From the NCBI GenBank assembly GCA_964477085.1, contig CAYZDF010000053.1:1-19415 (forward strand): 19,415 nucleotides of DNA, given 5' to 3'. Below the pieces are notes generated by a model, which did not search any database, was not told the origin of the DNA, and saw only the letters and a list, made by a program, of their open reading frames with translations. Below, in pieces: positions 7,056 to 14,245 of this stretch. Origin of the DNA: Dichloromethanomonas sp964477085 (GTDB lineage Bacteria > Bacillota > Desulfitobacteriia > Desulfitobacteriales > Syntrophobotulaceae). Position 1 is the first letter of the stretch; the number at the start of each line of letters is the position of its first letter. The translations under genes and the position numbers were made by a program.

Positions 7056-8447
7056 ATGAAACACTATGATATAGGGATAATTGGTGGTGGCATTTCTGGA
7101 ATCATGTGTGCTTATGAATTAGCCAAACACAAGCCTGATCTGGAGATCTGCATCTTTGAAAAAGGAAACAGTATCTTAAAAAGAACATGTCCGTTAACTT
7201 CCAAAAAAACGGAGAAGTGCATTAAATGCACGTCCTGTGCAATTATGGAAGGATTTGGTGGATGCGGTTCCTTCTCCGATGGGAAGTACAATTTTACCAC
7301 TGAATTCGGTGGCTGGCTGAATGAATATATCTCCAGTGAAGAAGTTATGAGTCTCATTGAGTATATGGACAAAATCCTGGTGGAGTTTGGGGCTACAACC
7401 AAAAGATTTACGACTAACACTCCAAAAGCCAGGGAACTGAAAAAAGTTGCCTTACAAAATGATCTGCACCTTCTGCAGGCTGAAGTCAAACACCTTGGTA
7501 CAGAAAATAATCTGATGATTATAACCAATATTTTCAATTATATGAAGGATAAGCTTGATATCAAGCACAATACTGAGATTACCGACATCGACCAGGAAAG
7601 TGATCACTATATCCTTTCTACTGAAGAAGATAAGTATTCCTGTGATTATCTAATCAGTGCAGTCGGTCGTGTTGGCAGTGAATGGTTCACCGACATGTGT
7701 CGGAAGCTTAAGATCAATTTAACTAATAACCAGATCGACCTGGGTGTGCGGGTGGAACTTCCCTATGAGATTTTCAGCCATATCACGGATGAAGTCTACG
7801 AAGCTAAACTTCATTATCATACTAAAAAATATAATGATCAGGTTAAAACCTTCTGCATGAACCCCAGAGGCCATGTTGTGACCGAGAATACTATTGGTGT
7901 ACTGACGGTTAATGGTCATAGCTATTCAGATGAAAGCTTAAAAAGTGAAAATACCAACTTCGCTCTTTTAGTGAGCAATAAATTCACCTCTCCTTTTAAT
8001 GAACCATTAAAGTACGGTAAGTATATCGCGACTCTCTCCAACATGCTCGGAGACGGGGTTATTGTCCAGAGATTAGGGGATCTGGTAAAAGGTCGTAGAA
8101 CCAACGAGAAGCGTATGAATAAGTCCTTTACCAAACCTACTTTAAATTCTGCCAATGCCGGTGATCTGGGACTGGTTCTGCCTAAACGTTACCTTGATAA
8201 CATCATTGAAATGATCTATGCCTTGGATAATATAGCCAGAGGAACAGCCAATTATGATACTCTGCTCTATGGTGTAGAAGTTAAATTCTATTCTGCACGA
8301 CCAGAGCTTAATGACAGACTGGAAACCAGATACCCTGATTTCTATGCTATCGGCGATGGTGCTGGTATCACCCGTTCCTTATCCCAAGCTGCTGCCAGTG
8401 GAATCTATGTTGCCCGTAATATCTTGGATAAGATCGACAATCAATGA
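7056..8447 (+). CDS. FAD-dependent dehydrogenase, COG2509 type
   Basis: The protein has 463 residues from ATG 7056, which has GAGAGGGA just upstream. The N-terminal dinucleotide fold is clear: IGIIGGGISGIMCAYELA (about 6-23), with the ribose-binding acidic residue E35. A cysteine cluster follows: C45, C55, C58, C61 and C70, within a CP..C..C..C...GFGGCGSFSDGK region that is typical of this family. The C-terminal FAD-binding end reads YAIGDGAGITRSLSQAAASG. COG2509 proteins are uncharacterised flavoproteins distantly related to HI0933/GidA-like oxidoreductases; electron donor and substrate are unknown. The cysteines suggest a metal or Fe-S site or redox thiols. The gene overlaps the convergent HAD gene by seven bases at the 3' ends. 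Confidence 0.9.
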   Translation: MKHYDIGIIGGGISGIMCAYELAKHKPDLEICIFEKGNSILKRTCPLTSKKTEKCIKCTSCAIMEGFGGCGSFSDGKYNFTTEFGGWLNEYISSEEVMSLIEYMDKILVEFGATTKRFTTNTPKARELKKVALQNDLHLLQAEVKHLGTENNLMIITNIFNYMKDKLDIKHNTEITDIDQESDHYILSTEEDKYSCDYLISAVGRVGSEWFTDMCRKLKINLTNNQIDLGVRVELPYEIFSHITDEVYEAKLHYHTKKYNDQVKTFCMNPRGHVVTENTIGVLTVNGHSYSDESLKSENTNFALLVSNKFTSPFNEPLKYGKYIATLSNMLGDGVIVQRLGDLVKGRRTNEKRMNKSFTKPTLNSANAGDLGLVLPKRYLDNIIEMIYALDNIARGTANYDTLLYGVEVKFYSARPELNDRLETRYPDFYAIGDGAGITRSLSQAAASGIYVARNILDKIDNQ

Positions 8448-9124
8448 CACAATTCTTCCAAATGGTCTAAGGCTTCTTCGATCCGCTTGTAATTCTGCAG
8501 CCCGTTCCATTTAAAAGTATCACCGATTATCATGAAATCACTCGTTTCCGCATTCATTGGCAGATCAACCACGGTATTACCGAAAACAGCGACTTCTTCT
8601 TTTTGAACATTTAACTCTTTTTTAATCACAGCAAGGGCTTTGCCCTTGCTGTTTTCCTTGGGCATCACCTCTACTGCATCATCATACTTATTTAATTTAT
8701 AATTATACTCCGCTACTGCTTCAAGATTCTGTACCAGTTCATACAACTCTTCAACCCGGGAAAGATCTTTAGGTGCGACCGTAAGCATGGTTTGATTGGG
8801 TTGAAACCAAATATCTTTGAACTCTCTTAATAAAATAACTTTCATATCTTCCATCACCTGAGCGGGTATGACATCCAACCTCTTCTCCCATAAGTTTGTC
8901 GGGTCAAAGATAACCCCACCGTTTTCCCCTGCTACCAGTGGTTTCTTAATCCCCATCCCACGAGCCAATCCCGCCAAATAGGATGCGGTTCTTCCCGAAA
9001 TCAATACGACACGGAGATTACGCTCTTCAATGCTTCTGAGTCTCTCACTAATATGAGCCGGTATGCATTCATCCGTTTTAGCCAAAGTACCGTCGATATC
9101 AAATACCGCAAGCTTAATGGACAT
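8441..9124 (-). CDS. HAD-superfamily phosphatase (Cof-like)
   Basis: This 227-residue cytoplasmic hydrolase has the HAD motifs in order: FDIDGT with nucleophile D9 and D11, the motif II serine in SGR (43-45), the motif III lysine in NSKGKAL (K160), and the acidic motif IV as FGNTVVDLPM (181-190). Motif IV usually reads GD...D; here the first aspartate is N183 while D187 is kept. That may alter Mg2+ binding or be tolerated. The cap is of the C2 type, as in Cof/phosphoglycolate or sucrose-phosphate phosphatases, so sugar phosphates are likely substrates. The start is set by GGGGAG upstream of ATG 9124; an upstream ATG seven codons earlier lacks a site. The last codons overlap the dehydrogenase gene. 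Confidence 0.88.
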   Translation of the reverse strand: MSIKLAVFDIDGTLAKTDECIPAHISERLRSIEERNLRVVLISGRTASYLAGLARGMGIKKPLVAGENGGVIFDPTNLWEKRLDVIPAQVMEDMKVILLREFKDIWFQPNQTMLTVAPKDLSRVEELYELVQNLEAVAEYNYKLNKYDDAVEVMPKENSKGKALAVIKKELNVQKEEVAVFGNTVVDLPMNAETSDFMIIGDTFKWNGLQNYKRIEEALDHLEELCH

Positions 9125-9205
9125 ACTTCTCCCCTTTGCCTTCAAGTATTCACCATCTTATAGTATTATCCAATTTATTGCTGGTTTATGATGTTAGAAA
9201 AAGAA

Positions 9206-9228
9206 ACCACGACTTCAACTGTCGTGGT
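9206..9228 (-). terminator. Rho-independent terminator for the thioesterase/YigZ operon
   Basis: ACCACGAC (9206-9213) pairs with GTCGTGGT (9221-9228) around a 7-base loop. On the minus strand the stem is followed by TTCTTTTTC. It lies about 150 bases after the YigZ stop codon and just before the HAD gene. Confidence 0.75.
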
Positions 9229-9252
9229 ATTTCTTCTTAGTGTCAGGCTCCT

Positions 9253-9272
9253 TCTGATATATCGATATCAGA
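9253..9272. other. Perfect 8-bp hairpin with tetraloop
   Basis: TCTGATAT (9253-9260) and ATATCAGA (9265-9272) flank ATCG. It lies between the YigZ stop and the terminator at 9206-9228, so in RNA it would sit in the 3' UTR. It might protect or process the transcript; no T-tract follows. Confidence 0.4.
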
Positions 9273-9379
9273 TATATCTAATAACAAAGTATATAGCTTA
9301 AAAAAACAATTCAAATATAGATCATAAAATTGCAGAACAGAAATCTTCATATTTGGTTTTGCTGTCAGCAATGACCTGG

Positions 9380-10009
9380 TTAACTTTTTTCCGGCTTTAA
9401 AACAGCCTCTCCCCGTTTCCAGATCACCTGTCTACTGGTCAGTTCGTCAATCCAACTCTCGAATTCATTGGCTTCAGCTTCAGGAATATGAATATCTGCG
9501 GTGATCTTTTCATAGAATTGTTCGTTTTCGCTTTTCCATCCTTTATTTTTCAAGCCATACTTAATCTGTTCATACCAGGAATAAGGGATGTCCAATCCAT
9601 ACTTAATGTTGGGAACCAAACGGGTGACACCAGCTTCCTCCAGAGCCAGACGGGCTGTACCCCCATAGGCCCGGGTAAGACCTCCTGTTCCAAGCAGAAC
9701 ACCGCCAAAATAGCGTACGACGATAATCTGGACGTTCCATACCCCTCGATGTTGCAGAAGATCCAAAACCGGTCTTCCCCCTGTGCCTTGAGGTTCTCCG
9801 TCATCTGAAGCTTTCTCCAGTCTGCCGTCATTAAGCCGGTAAGCATAAACATAGTGACGGGCATTAGGGTACTTGGATTGAACGTCCTGCATCTGTCTGT
9901 CTATCTCTTTAGAGTTGGAGACGTGATCAACAATAGCAATAAATCTTGATTTTTCAATGACTTGTTCCACCGCTGCCTCTTTGGCAACTGTCAAATATCC
10001 TTCTAACAT
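9380..10009 (-). CDS. YigZ/IMPACT (UPF0029) family protein
   Basis: This 209-residue protein has the conserved N-terminal IMPACT-type domain: KSRFIA (20-25), DDGEPQGTGGRP (69-80) and RYFGGVLLGTGGLTRAY (99-115). A smaller C-terminal domain follows (about 135-205), matching the two-domain layout of E. coli YigZ and B. subtilis YvyE. The family has been linked to translation-related regulation and is sometimes annotated as a proline dipeptidase-like or elongation factor-like protein; the true activity is unsettled. The gene begins three bases after the thioesterase stop codon, so the two are very likely co-transcribed. GGATG upstream is a weak ribosome binding site, consistent with coupled translation. 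Confidence 0.93.
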   Translation of the reverse strand: MLEGYLTVAKEAAVEQVIEKSRFIAIVDHVSNSKEIDRQMQDVQSKYPNARHYVYAYRLNDGRLEKASDDGEPQGTGGRPVLDLLQHRGVWNVQIIVVRYFGGVLLGTGGLTRAYGGTARLALEEAGVTRLVPNIKYGLDIPYSWYEQIKYGLKNKGWKSENEQFYEKITADIHIPEAEANEFESWIDELTSRQVIWKRGEAVLKPEKS

Positions 10010-10012
10010 TAT

Positions 10013-10396
10013 TTAACATCCAAGTTTTGAATTTATTTTAGTCATAAATTTATCAGCATTAACGATAAAGCGCTCATGCTTTCCGTCACCAATCTTCTCT
10101 TTATCATCAAATGCTTCGATAAGATAAGTTATTTTTCGTCCCTCCACTTCAACAACCTTAGCTTCAGCCCGGACTCTCATTCCTATCGGAGTAGCTGCGA
10201 CATGTTTAACGTCTAAATATGTACCCACACTTGTTTGGTCTTCCGGTAAATTGATTGCCTTAATTGCAGCGTTTTCCATCAGTGCTACCATCATCGGTGT
10301 GGCGAATACGTCAAGTGATCCACTTCCAACTGCCTTGGCTGTGTTGTATTCAGTGACAACAGTTTCTGATTTTCCCACTAATCCTACTTCCACCAT
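10013..10396 (-). CDS. Hotdog-fold thioesterase, FlK type
   Basis: This 127-residue single-domain hotdog protein resembles fluoroacetyl-CoA thioesterase FlK and its many general relatives. The FATPMMVALMENAA segment supplies T33 and E41, and VKHVAATPIG supplies H65. These correspond in order and rough spacing to the Thr-Glu-His catalytic set of FlK. The family hydrolyses small acyl-CoAs; fluoroacetate resistance is not implied in an anaerobe, and housekeeping acyl-CoA removal is more likely. AAGGG nine bases before the second ATG (10396) favours that start over the ATG three codons earlier, whose spacing would be zero. It is the first gene of an operon with the YigZ protein. Confidence 0.85.
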   Translation of the reverse strand: MVEVGLVGKSETVVTEYNTAKAVGSGSLDVFATPMMVALMENAAIKAINLPEDQTSVGTYLDVKHVAATPIGMRVRAEAKVVEVEGRKITYLIEAFDDKEKIGDGKHERFIVNADKFMTKINSKLGC

Positions 10397-10480
10397 ATCT
10401 ACCATCCCTTAACTTTAAAATTAATTTGTTATATAGTTTTTTATTAATAGTTTTATTTTAACGTCCTCACTCCAAAAAGA

Positions 10481-10507
10481 AAAGTGCTGGTTGTGAATCA
10501 GCACTTT
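10481..10507 (-). terminator. Rho-independent terminator after the CBS gene
   Basis: AAAGTGCTG (10481-10489) pairs with CAGCACTTT (10499-10507) around a 9-base loop. Minus-strand reading gives a following TTCTTTTTTGG tract; the plus strand also has a short T-run, so it could act both ways. It lies about 100 bases beyond the CBS stop codon. Confidence 0.8.
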
Positions 10508-10606
10508 TTATCTTGATGACATCCTATCTTCTTTTACTTTCTATTTAATGTACTATTTCTTTAATATTTACTCCCAGTATTTTGAGAAACTCCCATAGAT
10601 GTTGCC

Positions 10607-11029
10607 TTAGTGGGTAATTCCTTTGGAAATACCGCTCAAAGCTTCACCGGCTTCATCCATGTGAATGTGTTCAATCGCCAGATCACCTAAGGCAATGATA
10701 CCTACTAATTTGCCTTTATTCACAACGGGAAGGCGCTTGATTTGATACTCTGCCATCATATCTGCGGCTTGATCAATATTACTATTCTCTTCGATGAAGA
10801 CCGGTTCATCGGTCATGACTTGAGCAGCAGATGTTTGATTAACATCCATTTGTTCTGCAATTACCCTTAAGATGATATCCCTGTCCGTAATGATTCCAAC
10901 AACCTGTTCGTTCTGTACGATCGGGACTGATCCTACATTCTTATCCCTCATAATCTTAGCTACTTCAGGTATTTTTGCAGAAGGATCAACAAAGCTTACA
11001 TCAGAGGACATAATATCTCTTACTCTCAT
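10607..11029 (-). CDS. Two-CBS-domain protein
   Basis: This 140-residue protein consists of a tandem CBS pair (Bateman module). CBS1 covers about residues 1-60 (MRVRDIMS...NVGSVPIV...GIITDRDIILR). CBS2 covers about 68-125 (AAQVMTDEPVFIEENS...IKRLPVV..GKLVGIIALGDLA). Such modules bind adenine nucleotides (AMP, ATP, S-adenosylmethionine) and act as energy or ligand sensors, but no output domain is attached. B. subtilis YhcV/YlbB-type proteins are similar in size. The start at 11029 is chosen because GGAGG lies 11 bases upstream; the longer frame would place that GGAGG inside the coding sequence. It stands alone between its terminator and the AlkA-like gene's 3' end. Confidence 0.93.
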   Translation of the reverse strand: MRVRDIMSSDVSFVDPSAKIPEVAKIMRDKNVGSVPIVQNEQVVGIITDRDIILRVIAEQMDVNQTSAAQVMTDEPVFIEENSNIDQAADMMAEYQIKRLPVVNKGKLVGIIALGDLAIEHIHMDEAGEALSGISKGITH

Positions 11030-11232
11030 AAAGAAAACTACCTCCATATAATTTATTTTTCAGAAGTAGTTTTACACTCTGCAAGTCTGATTATGTAATA
11101 AAATAATATATTCTTCTCTGAATATTTTACAGATGGATAATATGATGTCTTATACCTGATGATATTCGTTATAATTTGATTCTTTCTAATACCTGTGAAT
11201 AATGATTCTTGCATTTCCCTATGGATAAAATT

Positions 11233-11874
11233 TTACTTTATTGGAGTCTTTTCCTTGGGAGAATCATTTTCCAGACTTCGCCATAAATACCAACTTGCAA
11301 CGGATTCATGGGGTTCCCAATTTTGATACAGTTCCTCTACTTTTTGGGGTGAAGGGAGTTCTTTAAGGCGATAGATGTTCTGAAGTGCTTTACGGATACC
11401 AAGGTCACCTGTAGGGATAACCCGCGAACGATTCAGAGCGAAAATCAGGAACATGGTGACAGTCCAGGCTCCAACACCCTTGATCTGAGTGAGATGTTGG
11501 AAAATTTCCTGATCGGTCATACTATCGATATCCTTAAGACGAAGTTCACCACTCTGGCAAAAAGATGCAATCCGATAAATGGTTTCCGCTTTTCTCTCAG
11601 ATAGGCCGATTGTTTTTAATTGGGGAACTTTTACCGCCAATACGTTTTGAGGTGTGACCTCTCCTTCTAAGAGTTGTTCCATCCGTAAGCTAAGCGTTTG
11701 GGCTACTTTGGTAGAAATCTGTTGAGCCATGATACTTTTGCATAATTCATAAAAGTAGTTATCCCCACGTTTGAGCCTGCATTTTCCCCATTTTTCTATT
11801 ATCGGGGTTAGCTCAGGTCTTGCACTAAGCTGAATATAAGCTTCATCAATCTGGATTAAATCAGTTATCTTCAT
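11233..11874 (-). CDS. AlkA-like DNA-3-methyladenine glycosylase (HhH-GPD)
   Basis: This 213-residue glycosylase of the helix-hairpin-helix superfamily should excise alkylated bases such as 3-methyladenine from DNA. Visible hallmarks are IMAQQIS (48-54), the HhH LTQIKGVGAWTVTM (128-141) and the catalytic aspartate D157 in PTGDLGIRKAL. It is shorter than E. coli AlkA (282 residues) because it lacks the N-terminal TBP-like domain, as do many bacterial and yeast Mag1-type enzymes. There is no C-terminal Fe-S cysteine loop, which separates it from Nth. Its ATG overlaps the menG stop (ATGA), so the two genes are translationally coupled. No obvious terminator follows. Confidence 0.92.
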   Translation of the reverse strand: MKITDLIQIDEAYIQLSARPELTPIIEKWGKCRLKRGDNYFYELCKSIMAQQISTKVAQTLSLRMEQLLEGEVTPQNVLAVKVPQLKTIGLSERKAETIYRIASFCQSGELRLKDIDSMTDQEIFQHLTQIKGVGAWTVTMFLIFALNRSRVIPTGDLGIRKALQNIYRLKELPSPQKVEELYQNWEPHESVASWYLWRSLENDSPKEKTPIK

Positions 11875-12587
11875 GGTTTCTGTCCATAAACAATGGCTAT
11901 GGAGCCACCTGCCAGATTAGAATACCCTGTATTAACCAGCCCGGCTTCGGCAAAAATCTTTTTCAATTTCACTTGTGATTCAAACTCATAAGCTGAATTG
12001 AACAAATAATTATATTCTTTATGTTTACCTGCCCAAAGCCTTCCCAGGAGTGGTACGATTTTTTCGAAGTAAAGCCAATATATTTGCTTAAAAACAGGCA
12101 TACTGGGTTTACCCATATCGATAGATACGACCATGGATCCTGGTTTGACAACTCTTGTTAATTCTTTAATCCCTTTACGAGAATCATGCAGGTTTCTGAG
12201 CCCCCAGCCGATGGTTACTCCATCAAATGTATTATCTTCAAAGTTAAGATTCATGGCATCGCCCTGTAATAAGGTGATGACTTCTTTTCCTTGAGAATGA
12301 TCAATATTTTTCTTGGCCTCAGCCAACATTTTTTCAGAAAAGTCTAATCCAATCACTTTGCCTGTTGGCATTACTGCTTTGGCCAGTTCCTTAGTTAATT
12401 TACCTGTGCCACAGCATACATCCAACACATACATTCCCGGCTGAGCTTTGACTGTTTTCACTGTTTTTCTCCGCCAACGTTCATCCATCCCTAAGCTCAT
12501 GAACGTATTCATGATATCATATTTGGCTGCGATTGAATTAAACGTATCTTTAACGTATTGTGGCTTGTCCTTCCCGGCAAAATCCAT
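11871..12587 (-). CDS. menG: Demethylmenaquinone methyltransferase
   Basis: This 238-residue class I SAM-dependent methyltransferase of the UbiE/MenG family methylates demethylmenaquinone to menaquinone at the membrane surface, the last step of the pathway. Motif I is VLDVCCGTGK (54-63), the acidic end of strand 2 is GLDFS (80-84), post-I GWGLRN is at 127-132, and YLFNSAYEF (194-202) is the characteristic C-terminal substrate-region signature. The length is typical. AAGGAGAG lies just upstream of the ATG. Since no other men gene is adjacent, family membership is certain but quinone specificity is inferred from the phylum. It is first in a two-gene operon with the DNA glycosylase. Confidence 0.95.
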   Translation of the reverse strand: MDFAGKDKPQYVKDTFNSIAAKYDIMNTFMSLGMDERWRRKTVKTVKAQPGMYVLDVCCGTGKLTKELAKAVMPTGKVIGLDFSEKMLAEAKKNIDHSQGKEVITLLQGDAMNLNFEDNTFDGVTIGWGLRNLHDSRKGIKELTRVVKPGSMVVSIDMGKPSMPVFKQIYWLYFEKIVPLLGRLWAGKHKEYNYLFNSAYEFESQVKLKKIFAEAGLVNTGYSNLAGGSIAIVYGQKP

Positions 12588-12718
12588 GTATTCTCTCTCC
12601 TTCAGTAAATTATTAATGAACAGTTATGTGGACGCCTAAACTATTAGTAATTCTCTTATTTACACCATTAAACATATCAGATATCTATCTGTTGTATGTT
12701 TATTATTTTGTATTTTAT

Positions 12719-12748
12719 TTGTTACCTTTTCCTTATCAGATAAGTCAA
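12719..12748 (-). promoter_or_regulatory. Possible menG promoter with overlapping dyad
   Basis: On the minus strand, -35 TTGACT (12748-12743), an 18-base spacer and a poor -10 TAACAA (12724-12719). CTTATC-A-GATAAG (12732-12744) is a perfect dyad overlapping the -35 and spacer and could be an operator. A related ATCAGATA occurs about 60 bases away near 12677. The weak -10 keeps this tentative. Confidence 0.35.
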
Positions 12749-12857
12749 AACAACAAAGACATGATCTATTTTAACATAATTTTGTTTTCCAGAATAATTG
12801 TTAAATTATAAAATATCCTCCGACATTCTCACAATATTATACAAGATAACGCCTTCA

Positions 12858-12886
12858 TTGCTAGAATGATCGATTTATGGTATTAT
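12858..12886 (+). promoter_or_regulatory. Promoter of the TPP-riboswitch operon
   Basis: -35 TTGCTA (12858-12863), a 17-base spacer and -10 TATTAT (12881-12886). Transcription should begin near 12893, about ten bases before the aptamer begins. Spacing and position relative to the riboswitch support it. Confidence 0.7.
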
Positions 12887-12902
12887 TTAGCTGATATTTG
12901 AA

Positions 12903-12995
12903 TACTCATGGGGAGCTGGGCAAATCTGGCTGAGAGGGATAATTATTTTATCCGACCCTTAAAACTGATCTGGGTAATGCCAGCGTAGTAAGATT
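12903..12995 (+). ncRNA. TPP riboswitch (THI element) aptamer
   Basis: The conserved thi-box is unmistakable: GGGGAGC (12910-12916), CTGAGAGGGA (12930-12939), the GACCC/ACTGATCTGGGTAATGCC core (12954-12980) and CAGCGTAGTAAGA (12981-12993). The variable P3 arm is short. The outer P1 appears to be only about 4-5 bp (TACT with AGTA). TPP binding should stabilise the aptamer and release the terminator arm at 13003-13009. CAGCGT (12981-12986) is complementary to ACGCTG (13003-13008), giving a 6-bp anti-terminator that excludes the terminator. Confidence 0.97.
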
Positions 12996-13002
12996 ATCTC
13001 TG

Positions 13003-13027
13003 ACGCTGCCTATCATGCAGCGTTTTT
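13003..13027 (+). terminator. Riboswitch-controlled Rho-independent terminator
   Basis: ACGCTGC (13003-13009) pairs with GCAGCGT (13017-13023) around a 7-base loop and is followed by a T-run. The left arm also pairs with the aptamer's 3' end, so transcription of the thiamin operon should stop here when TPP is bound. Confidence 0.92.
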
Positions 13028-13076
13028 ATCTTACACATGAAATTGTTCCCTTGGTGTATTTGGAAAGGAGAACGTT

Positions 13077-13370
13077 ATGGCGAAAATTATTATGGCATTT
13101 CAAGTCATTCCTAAAGTTGAAGACGCCAAAATCTATCCTGTTGTTGACGAAGCCATCCGAGTTGTTCAGAATAGCGGGCTTCCCTATGAAGTTGGCCCCA
13201 TGGAGACCACACTGGAAGGTGAACCCGATGAGATCTGGGCGGTCATCAAGGAGGCGATGGATGCCTGTATCAAAGCGGGTGCTTCCAGAGTAATGACAAA
13301 TGTCAAGATCGACTACGTACCTCAAGGCTCCACGATAGATGAGAAGATCGCTAAATACAGAGGGAAGTGA
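13077..13370 (+). CDS. MTH1187/YkoF-like thiamine-binding protein
   Basis: This 97-residue protein is of the COG0011 (MTH1187/YqgV) family, small ferredoxin-fold proteins that assemble as oligomers and bind thiamine or related ligands. Family-typical features are the initial MAKIIMAFQVIP strand, GPMETTLEGE and ASRVMTNVKIDYVP. AAAGGAG lies seven bases before the ATG. It is the first gene after the TPP riboswitch, which supports a role in cytoplasmic binding of thiamin or its pyrimidine precursor. The stop codon is four bases before the preferred TTG start of the permease gene, so the two are coupled. Confidence 0.92.
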   Translation: MAKIIMAFQVIPKVEDAKIYPVVDEAIRVVQNSGLPYEVGPMETTLEGEPDEIWAVIKEAMDACIKAGASRVMTNVKIDYVPQGSTIDEKIAKYRGK

Positions 13371-13374
13371 TCGT

Positions 13375-14175
13375 TTGCTCAAGAAAGTATTATCAACCGA
13401 GCGCATTTGGAGTAATACGTTTCATTACCTGCCTGCTGTCATGTTCTTTATCTTAGCAGTCTCAACCTGGCAATTTGTCGTTACCAGATTAAATATTCCT
13501 TCCTGGCTCCTCCCGAGTCCCTTCAAGGTTGGAGAAGCTCTCTGGAGTACGCGAGCCCTTCTTTGGCAGCATGCTAAGCTAACCATCTTTGAAACAACGA
13601 CGGGTTTTCTTTTAGCCATCGTTTTTGGGATCATGGTCAGTACCATTATGACTATATTCCCTTTCCTTAAGAGGGTTTTTTATCCCTTCTTGATCTTTTC
13701 TCAGACAGTCCCGCTGATTGCCATTGCACCACTTCTTCTGCTTTGGTTAGGATATGGTTTGGTTCCGAAGGTCATTATCGTCATCCTGGTTTGCTTTTTT
13801 CCGATAGCCATCAGTCTGCTCCAGGGCCTCGAACTCAGTGACAGAGATCTTCTGAATCTCTTGCGGAGTATGGGTGCTTCCAATTTACAGATATTTACCC
13901 GCGTCCGCTGGCCTCATGCCATGCCTTCTCTATTTGCGGGACTAAAAATTGCAGCTACCTACAGCGTGATGGCAGCAGTCATCGGTGAATGGCTTGGTGC
14001 CAGTCAGGGTTTAGGCGTTTATCTGACACGATCTTCCAACAACTTTATGACTGATCGCGTATTCGCAGCCATTATCGCGATCACGATTCTAAGTTTTATG
14101 TATTATGCTATCATCATCATCCTGACTAATTTACTCCTTCCCTGGTATTCGCGGACTACAGGTCCTTCAGATTAG
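13375..14175 (+). CDS. thiX: ABC transporter permease for thiamin precursor
   Basis: This BPD-type inner-membrane permease has about six helices and 266 residues from TTG 13375. The cytoplasmic EAA loop that docks the ATPase is visible as LRSMGASNLQIFTRVRWPHA (163-182), followed by MPSLFAGLKIA. The TTG start has AGGGAAG about ten bases upstream. An ATG at 13339 would give 12 extra residues, overlap the previous gene by 32 bases and lack a good site. With the lipoprotein and ATPase that follow it resembles B. subtilis ThiXYZ, which imports formylaminopyrimidine for salvage into thiamin. Position under a TPP riboswitch makes this assignment strong. Confidence 0.9.
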   Translation: MLKKVLSTERIWSNTFHYLPAVMFFILAVSTWQFVVTRLNIPSWLLPSPFKVGEALWSTRALLWQHAKLTIFETTTGFLLAIVFGIMVSTIMTIFPFLKRVFYPFLIFSQTVPLIAIAPLLLLWLGYGLVPKVIIVILVCFFPIAISLLQGLELSDRDLLNLLRSMGASNLQIFTRVRWPHAMPSLFAGLKIAATYSVMAAVIGEWLGASQGLGVYLTRSSNNFMTDRVFAAIIAITILSFMYYAIIIILTNLLLPWYSRTTGPSD

Positions 14176-14245
14176 ACGCTGAATTAAAAAAATCATCCTA
14201 ATCCATAATAATATAAGTATGAGAAAAACTTAGGAGGTAACGTTT

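Noticed and set aside
7112..7537. 141-codon minus-strand frame
   Set aside because: It lies entirely antisense to the conserved Rossmann and cysteine region of the FAD-dehydrogenase.
12626..12811. 61-codon plus-strand frame upstream of the riboswitch
   Set aside because: It is AT-rich and hydrophobic by composition only, has no ribosome binding site, and overlaps the likely menG promoter region.
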